A DNA stretch of 64,000 bases from Streptomyces sp. CB00316 (GCF_001905595.1 NZ_LIXI01000001.1:434001-498000), one strand, 5' to 3'. Positions 46,883 through 55,838 are shown, counted from the stretch's first letter. The notes: generated by a model not told the origin, from the letters alone. A program made the numbers and translations.

Positions 46883-46919
46883 CGCAGGCCCGGTCCGGCA
46901 ACCCCGGACCGGGCCTGCG
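46883..46919 (+). terminator. Hairpin after the radical SAM gene
   Basis: 16-bp perfect stem (46883-46898 with 46904-46919) and a 5-base loop, 16 bp after the stop and 13 bp before the next start. Confidence 0.75.
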
Positions 46920-46932
46920 CGTCCTTGAGGGC

Positions 46933-48057
46933 ATGGACGACAGCAAGCGCCAGGCCGTGGACCGGTACGAGCCCGACACCGCCCTGACCAGGCTGATCAG
47001 GATCCCCGTGCGCATCGTGGTGCTGCTTCTGGTCCTGCCCGTCCGCATGGTCTGGGATCTCCTGGCCGCCGGCTGCCACGCCTTCGACCGGACCGTGCTG
47101 CCCCCGGTCCGGCGGGCCCTCGGCGCCTCGGCCGATGCGCTGGGGCGGGGCCTGGAGTGGATGTTCGGTGGCATCGGCTGGGCCGCGGGGTGGCTGATCG
47201 GGACCTTGGTGCTGATTCCGCTGAGGTGGTCGTACACCTCGGTCCTCACTCCGCTCGGCCGTGGCCTGCGGTGGCTCGGCGTCGCCGTGCTGGTTCCGGC
47301 GGCCCTCGGTCTCCGGACCGGGCTGGCCCGGCTGTTCGCCGCGCTGCTGGTGGTCCCCGCGATGGGCCTGTGGCGCCACGTCCTCGTCCCGGCCGCGCGG
47401 TATGGCGTGGTCGTACCGCTGGTGTGGCTGTACGGGACCGTCCTCACCCCGGTCGGCCTGGGCACGGCGTGGGTGCTGGGCAAGATGTGGCAGGCGATGG
47501 CCTGGTGGCTCGGACTGGTGTGGCAGGGACTCGCGGCCACCGGGCGCGGGCTCGGGATCGCGGTCGCCTGGCTGGTCATGACGCTGCTCGTCGCCCCCGC
47601 CTCCTGGCTCCACCGCCGCGTCCTCGCCCCGGTCGGCCGGGAGATCGCGGAGGCCGCCGAGGTCGCCTGGCGGATCGCCGGGTACCTCTCCCGGGCGGTG
47701 GGCCGGGGGATGGCCTGGCTCTTCGGGCACCTGATCGGCGTACCGGCGGCCTGGGCCTACCGCACGGTGTGCACCCCGGTCGGCCACTTCGTCCGGGACG
47801 TCCTCTGGACCCCGGCCCGACGCGCCACCGCCGAGGCCGGCCGCGTCGCCCGCGGAGCCCTCGCCACCGCGCGGGAAACCGTGCGGCAGGCCCGCCGCGA
47901 CGCCTGGCGCGCACTGGTCGGCGGAACGGGCGGGACACGGTCCGGGGAACCGCTGGGGGTGCCTGCGCGTACTCTGGGTAGTACAACGACTGTCCCCAGC
48001 GCGGCGCAGGCGTCCGAGACCTCCCTGCTGGGCGAGAAACTCGTCAAGCAGGGGTGA
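46933..48057 (+). CDS. Repeat-containing multi-pass membrane protein of unknown function
   Basis: 374-residue hydrophobic, Trp/Arg-rich protein. A motif close to [T/S/R]-V-L-T-P-V-G recurs six times: TVLPPVRRAL (54-63), SVLTPLGRGL (103-112), HVLVPAARYG (149-158), TVLTPVGLGT (169-178), RVLAPVGREI (229-238) and TVCTPVGHFV (278-287). Each lies between amphipathic or membrane helices, suggesting a tandemly repeated two-helix unit. The last ~85 residues are hydrophilic. Family not recognised. ATG 46933 follows GAGGGC. It separates two radical-SAM partner genes normally found close together, and its stop (48055-48057) overlaps a GTG of the next frame. Confidence 0.8.
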   Translation: MDDSKRQAVDRYEPDTALTRLIRIPVRIVVLLLVLPVRMVWDLLAAGCHAFDRTVLPPVRRALGASADALGRGLEWMFGGIGWAAGWLIGTLVLIPLRWSYTSVLTPLGRGLRWLGVAVLVPAALGLRTGLARLFAALLVVPAMGLWRHVLVPAARYGVVVPLVWLYGTVLTPVGLGTAWVLGKMWQAMAWWLGLVWQGLAATGRGLGIAVAWLVMTLLVAPASWLHRRVLAPVGREIAEAAEVAWRIAGYLSRAVGRGMAWLFGHLIGVPAAWAYRTVCTPVGHFVRDVLWTPARRATAEAGRVARGALATARETVRQARRDAWRALVGGTGGTRSGEPLGVPARTLGSTTTVPSAAQASETSLLGEKLVKQG

Positions 48058-48140
48058 GCCGGAGCGGCACCCCGGGGACCCCCCCCGTATTTCGTGGGCG
48101 GCGCTCCACAGCGCCCGCCCCGCACCGAGGAGAAGAACCA

Positions 48141-48962
48141 CTGGGCAAGCGACAGCCCGAAGGCCCGCCGCCCGCACCGGCAGTGCAGCGCATCCGTTTG
48201 CGCTACACCAAGCGCGGCCGCCTCCGGTTCACCAGTCACCGCGACTTCCAGCGGGCCTTCGAGCGGGCACTGCGCCGCTCCGAGGTGCCGATGGCGTACT
48301 CGGCGGGCTTCACCCCGCACCCCAAGGTCTCCTACGCCAATGCCGCCCCCACCGGCACGGGCAGCGAGGCCGAGTTCCTGGAGATCGCCCTCACCGAGGC
48401 ACGCGACCCCGACCTCCTGCGCGAGCTGCTCGACAGCTCCCTGCCGGACGGTCTGGACATCACCGACGCGGTGGAGGCCCGCACCTCCGGCCTCGCCGAG
48501 CGGCTGACCGCCTCCGTCTGGGAGATGCGCCTCGACGGCGTGGACTCCGACGAGGCCCGCAGAGCCGTCGACGCGTTCAACGCCGCCGGGAGTGTCGAGG
48601 TCCAGCGCAAGGCGAAGAACGGCATCCGGACCTTCGACGCCCGCGCCGCCGTCGCCGACCTGCAGGCCCTGGATCCCCCGGCTGATAGGCCGGGGGACAA
48701 GCCCTGTGCGATACTGCGGCTGGTTGTTCGGCACGTGACGCCTGCCGTGCGACCCGACGACGTCCTGTCCGGTCTCCGCGCTGTGGCCGACCTGGCGCCG
48801 CCCGTCCCCGCCGCGGTGACGAGGCTGGCGCAGGGGCTCTTCGACGAGGAGTCCGGCACGGTGACCGACCCGCTCGCGCCCGACCGCGAGGCCGCCCCGA
48901 CCGCACATCCCGCGGTCACAGCAGCCGTCGCGACGGCGCCGGAAGGTGCAGGTTCCGCGTAA
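48141..48962 (+). CDS. TIGR03936-family radical-SAM-associated protein (DUF2344)
   Basis: About 273-residue protein with the family opening QRIRLRYTKRGRLRFTSHRDFQRAFERALRR followed by PMAYSAGFTPHPKVSYANA. It is the partner of the TIGR03960 radical SAM protein two genes upstream; the biochemical role is unknown. The start is unusual: GAGGAG (48127-48132) sits eight bases before CTG 48141, which begins GKRQPEGPPPAPAVQ. The alternative GTG at 48054 overlaps the previous stop (GTGA) but adds 29 residues with poor codon choice (GTA, TTT, CGT, ACA). I prefer the CTG start, with moderate certainty. Confidence 0.85.
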   Translation: MGKRQPEGPPPAPAVQRIRLRYTKRGRLRFTSHRDFQRAFERALRRSEVPMAYSAGFTPHPKVSYANAAPTGTGSEAEFLEIALTEARDPDLLRELLDSSLPDGLDITDAVEARTSGLAERLTASVWEMRLDGVDSDEARRAVDAFNAAGSVEVQRKAKNGIRTFDARAAVADLQALDPPADRPGDKPCAILRLVVRHVTPAVRPDDVLSGLRAVADLAPPVPAAVTRLAQGLFDEESGTVTDPLAPDREAAPTAHPAVTAAVATAPEGAGSA

Positions 48963-49042
48963 GGCGGTCGTTGTAGCGCAGCCCTCCGACTCGGGAGCCA
49001 CCTGGGTCGGGCCGCGCACTGACCCATAAGACTTTCGCCAGG

Positions 49043-49064
49043 CCGTCCGCAACACCGCGGACGG
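49043..49064 (+). promoter_or_regulatory. Hairpin in the rne 5' leader
   Basis: 8-bp perfect stem (49043-49050 with 49057-49064), 6-base loop, 129 bp upstream of the rne start in a 230-bp gap without genes. CATAAG at 49025-49030 just before it is a -10 candidate. A role in rne autoregulation is speculative. Confidence 0.35.
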
Positions 49065-49192
49065 AACCGGCGAGCCAGACATCAGCTCCCGTGCGGCGCC
49101 CGCGCCCCGGACGGCCCTGCCGCACCACTGCGGACCGTGGCCGGACCGGAATCAGACGCGGCGCCCGGGAGCACGACGGGAGAACCGCCCGC

Positions 49193-52100
49193 ATGCCTCA
49201 GCCGAACGAACCCGCCACCAACGGGAACAACGAAGAGAACACCCCTGGGGACAAGCTGCCGCCGCGCCGCAGGCGCCGCGCCGCTTCCCGCCCGGCAGGC
49301 CCGCCCGGCGCCGCCGTGACGCCCGCCGCCGAGGAGGCCGCACCGGCCGCCGCCGTGGAATCCCCGGTCACCGCGCCCGAGGAGACGGCCCCCGAGACCG
49401 CGCCCCCCGCCCGTACGCGCCGACGCGCCGTGCGCAAGGCGACCGCACCCGCGGGCGCTCCGGAGACCGCCGAGGCGGTCGCCGAGGTCGTCGAGACCCC
49501 CGCTCCGGTGGCCGAGGCCGAGAGCCAGGCCGCCGAGCCCGCCGAGGAGGCCCCGGCGCCGCGTACCCGCCGCCGCGCGGTCCGCAAGGCGACGGCTCCG
49601 GCCGGTGCCCCGCAGGCCGCCGAGGTCGTCGAGGTCGTCGAGACCCCGGCCGAGCCGCTCGCGGAGGAGACGGAGGAGGACGAGGAGCCGGTGGCCGAGG
49701 CCGTCGAGCCCGAGGCCGCCCCCGAGCCCCCCGCCCCGCGCCGCCGCCGCGCCTCCCGCAAGGCCACCGCGCCCGCCGGTGCCCCGCAGGTCGCCGAGGC
49801 CGCTGTCGTGGTCGAGCCGGTCGCGCCCGCCGCCCCCGTGGCCGAGCCGGCCGCCGTGCCCGTCGAGCCCGCCGCCGAGGCCGTGCGTGGCCGCACCCGC
49901 CGCCGTGCCTCCGCCCCGGCCGGCACCCCGCAGGCCGCCACCACGGCCGCCGTGGAGGAGCCCGCAGCCGAGCCTTCCGCACCCGCCGAGCCCGCCGAGG
50001 AGACCCCGGCGCCGCGCGGCCGCCGTCGCGCCTCCCGCAAGGCCACTTCTCCCGCCGGAGCCCCGCAGGTCACCGAGGCGGCCGAGCCGGTCGCTTCCGC
50101 CGAGGAGGCCGTCGAGGCCGCCGAGAGCCTGCCCGCCGCCGTGGCCGAGGAGCTCGCCGCCGAGGTGGAGGAGGTCGAGGAGGCCGCCCCGCGCGGACGC
50201 CAGCGCCGCCGGGCCACCGCCGCCGCGGGCCGCCCCGAGTTCACCACGAAGGCCGAGGAGCCGACCCGCAGGGGCCGCCGCGCCACGCGCCCCGCCGTCG
50301 CCGTGTTCCAGGCCCCGGTCTTCGCCGAGCCGATGTTCCAGACCCCCGAGACGGCCGCCGCCGCAGCCGCGGCCGGTTCCTCCTCCCCGTACGACGAGGT
50401 CGACGAGGCGGAGGAGCAGCGGACCCCGGAGGCCGAGCAGGCCCCCGCACCCGCCGAGGCCGCGCCGCAGGGCGGCTCGCGTCGCCGTCGCCGCCGCCGT
50501 GGTGAGACCGCCGAGGCCGAGCAGACCGCCGCGCCCGCCGCCCCGGTGGAGGCGCCCGCCGAGCAGTCCGAGGAGGCCCCCGAGGCCGAGACGGACGAGC
50601 ACGAGGGCGAGGACACCGACGAGTACGGCGACCGCCCCTCGCGCCGCCGTCGTCGCGGTGGCCGTCGCCGCCGCCGTGGCGAGGCCACCGACACGGACGA
50701 GGCCGAGCAGTACGCCGACGAGGCGCCCGCCCCGTCCCGCGCCGAGGACACCCGCGCCGAGGACGAGCAGGCCCAGAGCCAGGAGGCGGACGAGGAGGAA
50801 GACGACAACGACTTGGCGGCCTCCGGTTCGACCAGCAGCCGGCGTCGCCGCCGTCGCCGTCGCCGCAGCGGTGAGGGCGGGGTCGAGGCCGACAACGGCA
50901 CGGACGACCCGGAGCGTACGGTCGTCAAGGTCCGCGAGCCCCGCAAGAAGGAGGAGCGCGAGCCGGGCACCGGGTTCGACGAGGTCCAGTCCATCAAGGG
51001 CTCGACCCGCATGGAGGCGAAGAAGCAGCGCCGCCGCGAGGGCCGCGAGCAGGGCCGCCGCCGCGTCCCGATCATCACCGAGGCGGAGTTCCTCGCGCGC
51101 CGCGAGGCCGTCGAGCGCGTGATGGTCGTCCGCCAGAGCGGCGAGCGCACCCAGATCGGCGTCCTCGAGGACGACGTGCTCGTCGAGCACTACGTCAACA
51201 AGGAGCAGGCCACCAGCTACGTCGGCAACGTCTACCTGGGCAAGGTGCAGAACGTCCTGCCCTCCATGGAGGCCGCGTTCGTCGACATCGGCAAGGGCCG
51301 CAACGCCGTCCTGTACGCCGGTGAGGTCAACTTCGAGGCGCTCGGCATGGCCCACGGGCCGCGCCGCATCGAGACCGCGCTCAAGTCCGGCCAGTCGGTC
51401 CTGGTCCAGGTGACCAAGGACCCGATCGGCCACAAGGGCGCCCGCCTCACCAGCCAGGTCTCGCTGCCCGGCCGCTACCTCGTCTACGTGCCCGAGGGCT
51501 CGATGACCGGGATCAGCCGCAAGCTGCCCGACACCGAGCGCTCCCGTCTCAAGACGATCCTCAAGAAGATCGTCCCCGAGGACGCGGGCGTCATCGTGCG
51601 CACCGCCGCCGAGGGCGCGAGCGAGGACGAGCTGCGCCGTGACGTCGAGCGGCTCCAGGGACAGTGGGAGGAGATCCAGAAGAAGGCGAAGGGCATCAGC
51701 GGCTCCAACGCGCCGACGCTGCTCTACGGCGAGCCGGACATGACCGTCCGGGTCGTCCGCGACATCTTCAACGAGGACTTCTCCAAGGTCATCGTCAGTG
51801 GTGACGACGCGTGGGAGACCATCCACGGTTACGTCTCGCACGTGGCGCCCGACCTCACCGAGCGGCTCTCCCGCTGGACGTCCGAGGTCGACGTCTTCGC
51901 GACGTACCGCATCGACGAGCAGCTGATGAAGGCGCTGGACCGCAAGGTCTACCTGCCCAGCGGCGGTTCGCTGGTGATCGACAAGACCGAGGCGATGGTC
52001 GTCGTCGACGTCAACACCGGCAAGTTCACCGGCCAGGGCGGCAACCTGGAGGAGACCGTCACCAGGAACAACCTGGAGGCGGCCGAGGAGATCGTGCGCC

Positions 52101-53371
52101 AGCTGCGGCTGCGCGACCTCGGCGGCATCGTCGTCGTCGACTTCATCGACATGGTGCTGGAGTCCAACCGGGACCTCGTCCTGCGGCGCCTGCTGGAGTG
52201 CCTGGGCCGCGACCGCACCAAGCACCAGGTCGCCGAGGTCACCTCGCTCGGCCTGGTCCAGATGACCCGCAAGCGGGTGGGCCAGGGTCTGCTGGAGTCC
52301 TTCTCCGAGACCTGTGTCCACTGCAACGGGCGCGGTGTGATCGTCCACATGGAGCAGCCGACGTCCGTCGGTGGCGGCGGCGGTTCCAAGAAGTCCAAGA
52401 AGCGCCGCGGCGGCGCGGGCCAGGACCACGAGCACGGTCACGAGCAGGACCACGGCCACGACGACCACGCGGCCGAGCCCCTGGAGACCGAGTCCGAGGC
52501 CGAGCTGGCCGCCGAGGTCGCCGCCCCGGTGTCCCTGGCGGACCTGGAGCCGGCCGGCGACGAGGAGTTCTACAGCAGCCCCGCAGAGGCCGAGGCGGCC
52601 GCAGGGCGCGGCCGTGGCCGCCGTCGTGCGTCCCGCAAGGCGTCGGCCCCGGCCGGTGCCCCGAGGACCGAGGCACCCGCTCCCGCCATCGAGGAGGAGG
52701 CGGTCGCCGAGCAGGTCGCCGAGCCGGTCCTCGACACGCCCGAGCCGGCGAAGGCTCCGGAATCCCCGGTCGCCCAGGAGGCTCCCGAGGTGGCCGAGGC
52801 CGCGCCCCAGGGCCGTACGCGGCGTCGCGCCACCCGTAAGGCCACCGCCCCGGCGGGTTCGCCGAAGCAGGCCGAGCCCGCCACGGACCCGGTCGCCGTG
52901 GAGGACCCGGTCGTCGAGGCACCCGCCGAGGCCCCGGCCCCCGTCCAGGAGCAGGCCCCCGTGGCCGAGGCTCCCCAGGAGGCCGCACCGCCGCGGGCCC
53001 GTCGCCGGGTGACCCGTAAGGTCACCGCTCCGGCGGGTTCGCCCACGGGCGCCCAGGAGGCGGCGGTCCTCGTCGTCGAGTCGGCGCCCGAGCCGAAGGC
53101 CCCGGAGGCCGAGGCCGCCGAGGCCCCCGCGTCCGGTGAGCCGGATGAGGCGCCCGTGGCGAAGAAGACGGCCCGCAAGGCCGCCGCCAAGAAGGCTCCG
53201 GCGAAGAAGGCGGTGGCCAAGAAGACGGCCGTTAAGAAGACCGCCGCGAAGAAGACGACGGCGAAGACGGCCGCGAAGAGGACGACGAAGAAGACCGTCG
53301 CCGCCGAGCAGTCGTCGCCTTCCGTGACCGCTTCGGCGCCGTCCTCCGACGGTGAGGCGTCAGCCGGCTGA
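49193..53371 (+). CDS. rne: Ribonuclease E/G with long repeat-bearing N- and C-terminal arms
   Basis: 1392-residue endoribonuclease for mRNA decay and rRNA/tRNA maturation. The catalytic core is central (about residues 650-1055): S1 domain YVGNVYLGKVQNVLPSMEAAFVDIG, magnesium-binding Asp939 (VVVDVNTG) and Asp983 (VVVDFIDM), and the zinc-link Cys1041/Cys1044 (CVHC). Both flanks are Ala/Glu/Pro-rich and carry repeats of an RRRAxRKATAPAGAP unit: about six N-terminal and three C-terminal. The C-terminus ends in a histone-like KKAPAKKAVAKKTA tail. The central-core layout matches Streptomyces RNase E (RNase ES). ATG 49193 follows GGGAG. A hairpin ends it. Confidence 0.95.
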   Translation: MPQPNEPATNGNNEENTPGDKLPPRRRRRAASRPAGPPGAAVTPAAEEAAPAAAVESPVTAPEETAPETAPPARTRRRAVRKATAPAGAPETAEAVAEVVETPAPVAEAESQAAEPAEEAPAPRTRRRAVRKATAPAGAPQAAEVVEVVETPAEPLAEETEEDEEPVAEAVEPEAAPEPPAPRRRRASRKATAPAGAPQVAEAAVVVEPVAPAAPVAEPAAVPVEPAAEAVRGRTRRRASAPAGTPQAATTAAVEEPAAEPSAPAEPAEETPAPRGRRRASRKATSPAGAPQVTEAAEPVASAEEAVEAAESLPAAVAEELAAEVEEVEEAAPRGRQRRRATAAAGRPEFTTKAEEPTRRGRRATRPAVAVFQAPVFAEPMFQTPETAAAAAAAGSSSPYDEVDEAEEQRTPEAEQAPAPAEAAPQGGSRRRRRRRGETAEAEQTAAPAAPVEAPAEQSEEAPEAETDEHEGEDTDEYGDRPSRRRRRGGRRRRRGEATDTDEAEQYADEAPAPSRAEDTRAEDEQAQSQEADEEEDDNDLAASGSTSSRRRRRRRRRSGEGGVEADNGTDDPERTVVKVREPRKKEEREPGTGFDEVQSIKGSTRMEAKKQRRREGREQGRRRVPIITEAEFLARREAVERVMVVRQSGERTQIGVLEDDVLVEHYVNKEQATSYVGNVYLGKVQNVLPSMEAAFVDIGKGRNAVLYAGEVNFEALGMAHGPRRIETALKSGQSVLVQVTKDPIGHKGARLTSQVSLPGRYLVYVPEGSMTGISRKLPDTERSRLKTILKKIVPEDAGVIVRTAAEGASEDELRRDVERLQGQWEEIQKKAKGISGSNAPTLLYGEPDMTVRVVRDIFNEDFSKVIVSGDDAWETIHGYVSHVAPDLTERLSRWTSEVDVFATYRIDEQLMKALDRKVYLPSGGSLVIDKTEAMVVVDVNTGKFTGQGGNLEETVTRNNLEAAEEIVRQLRLRDLGGIVVVDFIDMVLESNRDLVLRRLLECLGRDRTKHQVAEVTSLGLVQMTRKRVGQGLLESFSETCVHCNGRGVIVHMEQPTSVGGGGGSKKSKKRRGGAGQDHEHGHEQDHGHDDHAAEPLETESEAELAAEVAAPVSLADLEPAGDEEFYSSPAEAEAAAGRGRGRRRASRKASAPAGAPRTEAPAPAIEEEAVAEQVAEPVLDTPEPAKAPESPVAQEAPEVAEAAPQGRTRRRATRKATAPAGSPKQAEPATDPVAVEDPVVEAPAEAPAPVQEQAPVAEAPQEAAPPRARRRVTRKVTAPAGSPTGAQEAAVLVVESAPEPKAPEAEAAEAPASGEPDEAPVAKKTARKAAAKKAPAKKAVAKKTAVKKTAAKKTTAKTAAKRTTKKTVAAEQSSPSVTASAPSSDGEASAG

Positions 53372-53399
53372 CGATTCCCGGCAATCGGTTGTTCATTGT

Positions 53400-53436
53400 C
53401 CGTGGCCCGTCCCGTTACTTTCGGGGCGGGCCACGG
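53400..53436 (+). terminator. Terminator after rne
   Basis: 15-bp stem (53400-53414 with 53422-53436, one G-T pair), 7-base loop, 28 bp after the rne stop. Confidence 0.85.
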
Positions 53437-53703
53437 GCTTTGTTCCAGAACTGATGCAGAGGCGGTTAACGTTTCCGAAATCAGTTGTGAAATCCCTGAT
53501 AATGTGTTGGCGGCTGTTGGACTGTCAGAGTTCTTCGCAGAAACTACAATTGGTGACCGGTTCGGGAGACTCGCGGACCGGGTCGGATTCCCCGGCAGGG
53601 CGTCGGCATCGTGCCGGTGGTGTTTCGCGCGGCCTCGCAAGACGTGCCGCACCCCAGAATTCTGCCCGGTAACGAGCTCTTGCGGTGTTCAAGGAGGACG
53701 TCC
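53437..53703 (+). other. AT-richer leader region before the glycan operon
   Basis: The gap between rne and the glycan operon is clearly less GC-rich than its surroundings, mainly 53440-53560 (e.g. CCTGATAATGTGTTGG near 53493-53508, whose GATAAT is a -10 candidate). No frame has host-like third positions, though one open frame crosses it. AAGGAGGACGTCC directly precedes the first gene at 53704. Confidence 0.5.
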
Positions 53704-54822
53704 ATGACGAGCATCAACGAGCAGCCGATTCCCGCTGCCCGTCCGGTCATCGGGGAAGACGAGATCGAGGCCGCCGTACGCGTACTGCGCAGCGGCCGGG
53801 TAGTGCAGGGGCCCGAGGTCGCGGCGTTCGAGGAGGGCTTCTCGCGCCTGGTCGACGGGCGGCACTGCATCGCCGTCAACTCGGGTACATCGGCCCTCCA
53901 GCTGCTGATCCTGGCCCTGGGGATCGGCCCCGGCGACGAGGTGATCGTCCCCTCGTTCTCCTTCGCCGCCTCCGCCAACGCGGTCCGGCTGACAGGCGCC
54001 GACGTGGTCTTCGCCGACATCGAGCCGGGCGGCTTCGGTCTCGACCCGGCGGCCGTCGAAGCCGCGATCACGCCGCGCACCGCCGCGATCATGCCGGTCC
54101 ACCTCTACGGTCACCCGGCGGCGATGGACCGGATCGTGCCGATCGCCGAGAGGCACCAGATCGCCGTGGTCGAGGACGCCTGCCAGGCCCACGCGGCGGC
54201 GCTGAACGGCACCCCGGTCGGCGCGTTCGGCGCGGGCGGCACCTTCAGCTTCTACCCGACCAAGAACATGCACTCCCTCGAAGGCGGCATGGTCACCACG
54301 GCCGACGCCGAACTGGCCCGTACGCTGCGCCTCCTGCGCAACCAGGGCATGGAGCAGCGGTACGCCAACGAGATCGTCGGCGCCAACATGCGGATGACCG
54401 ACGTCTCCGCCGCCATCGGCCGTGTCCAGCTCGCCAAGGTCGAGGGCTGGACCGAGCAGCGCCGCGCCAACGCCGCGTACTTCGACGCCGGCATCACCGC
54501 CCCGGCCGTCACCACGCCGCCGGTGGCCGAGGGCGCCCGGCACGTCTACCACCAGTACACCGTGCGGATCCGGGGCGACCGGGACGCCGCGATGGCCAGG
54601 CTCACCGAGGCGGGCGTCGGCAACGCGGTCTACTACCCGACGCCGATCCACCGCCTCAAGCCCTACTGGGAGCCGGACCAGAAGGCGGGCCGCACCTGGG
54701 AGCTGCCGGAGACCGAGAAGGCCGCGGCCGAGGTCGTCTCGCTGCCCGTGCACCCCTCGCTCACCCGGAACGACCTGGAGCGCATCGTGACCGCCGTGAA
54801 CTCCCTGGGGGAGAATCTGTGA
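53704..54822 (+). CDS. DegT/DnrJ/EryC1/StrS-family sugar aminotransferase
   Basis: 372-residue PLP-dependent enzyme that transfers an amino group from glutamate or glutamine to a keto sugar nucleotide. Typical segments: NSGTSALQLLILALGIGPGDEVIVPSFSF, VEDACQAHAA (PLP-binding Asp), and FYPTKNMHSLEGGM with the Schiff-base Lys187. Close to WbpE-type enzymes that aminate 3-keto sugars, but C3 or C4 specificity is not readable. ATG 53704 has AGGAGG seven bases upstream. First gene of the operon; its stop overlaps the next start by four bases (GTGA). Confidence 0.92.
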   Translation: MTSINEQPIPAARPVIGEDEIEAAVRVLRSGRVVQGPEVAAFEEGFSRLVDGRHCIAVNSGTSALQLLILALGIGPGDEVIVPSFSFAASANAVRLTGADVVFADIEPGGFGLDPAAVEAAITPRTAAIMPVHLYGHPAAMDRIVPIAERHQIAVVEDACQAHAAALNGTPVGAFGAGGTFSFYPTKNMHSLEGGMVTTADAELARTLRLLRNQGMEQRYANEIVGANMRMTDVSAAIGRVQLAKVEGWTEQRRANAAYFDAGITAPAVTTPPVAEGARHVYHQYTVRIRGDRDAAMARLTEAGVGNAVYYPTPIHRLKPYWEPDQKAGRTWELPETEKAAAEVVSLPVHPSLTRNDLERIVTAVNSLGENL

Positions 54823-55838
54823 CCGCCGTACTGAAGGCCGGGCTCATCGGCCTCGGCTCCATGGGCCGCAACCACGCCCGGATCCTCGCCGGTCTGGAGG
54901 GTGTCGAGCTGGCCGGTGTCGTCGAGCCGGCGGGCGACAGGAACGGCTGGGCGCAGGGCGCCCCCGTCCTGTCCACCGTCGACGAGCTCCTCGCCCGCGG
55001 TGTCGACTACGCCGTCGTGGCCTGCCCCACCGGCCTGCACGAGAAGGTCGGCCTCCAGCTCGCCGACGCCGGTGTCTGCGCCCTGATCGAGAAGCCGCTG
55101 GCGGACACCGTCGAGGGCGCCCGCCGGCTCGTCGAGGCGTTCGAGTCCCGCGACCTGGTCGCGGCCGTCGGCCACATCGAGCGCTGCAACCCGGCCCTGC
55201 TCTCGCTCCGCGCCCGACTGGAGGCCGGTGAGCTGGGCGACGTCTACCAGGTCGTCACCCGCCGCCAGGGCCCCTTCCCGCACCGGATCGCCGACGTCGG
55301 CGTGGTCAAGGACCTCGCCACGCACGACATCGACCTGACGGGCTGGGTCACCGGCCAGGCGTACACCTCGATCGCCGCGCACACCGTCTCCAAGTCGGGC
55401 CGCCCGCACGAGGACATGGTCTCCGCCGTCGGCCAGCTCTCCGACGGAACGATGGCCAACCACCTGGTCAACTGGCTGAGCCCGCTCAAGGAGCGGTTCA
55501 CCTCGGTCACCGGGGAGCGCGGCTGCTTCATCGCCGACACCCTCACCGCCGACCTCACCTTCCACTCCAACGCGGCGGTCGCCACGGAGTGGGAGGCGTT
55601 GCGCGCCTTCCGCGGGGTATCCGAGGGCGACATGATCCGCTACGCCATCCCCAAGCGCGAGCCGCTCCTAGTCGAGCACGAGCTCTTCCGCGACGCTGTG
55701 CAGGGAAAGCCTGCCGACGTCTGCACCCTGAGGCAGGGGCTCCTCACCGTCGAGGTGGCCGAAGCCGTACTGGAGTCCGCCTCCACCCGCACCACCGTCA
55801 CTCTCACGGCTCCGGACCGGACGGAACATGGCACCTGA
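54819..55838 (+). CDS. Gfo/Idh/MocA-family oxidoreductase (WbpB/WlbA-like sugar dehydrogenase)
   Basis: 339-residue NAD(P)-dependent dehydrogenase. An N-terminal Rossmann fold (GLIGLGSMGRNHARIL) and the family EKPL motif (residues 91-94, with Lys92) are followed by KDLATHDIDL (164-173) holding the catalytic His169/Asp170 pair. Next to a DegT aminotransferase and a nucleotide-sugar 6-dehydrogenase, it fits the 3-dehydrogenase of UDP-GlcNAc uronic acid (WbpB/WlbA) that prepares a 3-keto sugar for amination. This assignment is by family and context, not proof. GTG 54819 overlaps the upstream stop; the next gene starts 11 bp before its stop. Confidence 0.9.
   Translation: MTAVLKAGLIGLGSMGRNHARILAGLEGVELAGVVEPAGDRNGWAQGAPVLSTVDELLARGVDYAVVACPTGLHEKVGLQLADAGVCALIEKPLADTVEGARRLVEAFESRDLVAAVGHIERCNPALLSLRARLEAGELGDVYQVVTRRQGPFPHRIADVGVVKDLATHDIDLTGWVTGQAYTSIAAHTVSKSGRPHEDMVSAVGQLSDGTMANHLVNWLSPLKERFTSVTGERGCFIADTLTADLTFHSNAAVATEWEALRAFRGVSEGDMIRYAIPKREPLLVEHELFRDAVQGKPADVCTLRQGLLTVEVAEAVLESASTRTTVTLTAPDRTEHGT

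Noticed and set aside
48675..48696. GC-rich hairpin resembling a terminator
   Set aside because: Lies inside the coding frame of the TIGR03936-type gene (8-bp stem), so it is probably incidental.
49400..50900. Tandem repeats in the rne arms considered as a CRISPR or VNTR array
   Set aside because: Repeats are protein-level, imperfect at DNA level, in frame and inside a coding gene; no spacers of even size.
49082..52468. Minus-strand open frame of over 1100 codons opposite rne
   Set aside because: Gly/Leu/Arg-rich low complexity produced by the repeat arms and codon bias of rne; no start signal or domain.
53396..53703. Open frame across the AT-rich leader upstream of the glycan operon (SEISCEIPDNVLAAVGLSEFF segment)
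   Set aside because: Begins inside the rne terminator, lacks a ribosome binding site and has non-host third positions; kept as leader DNA.
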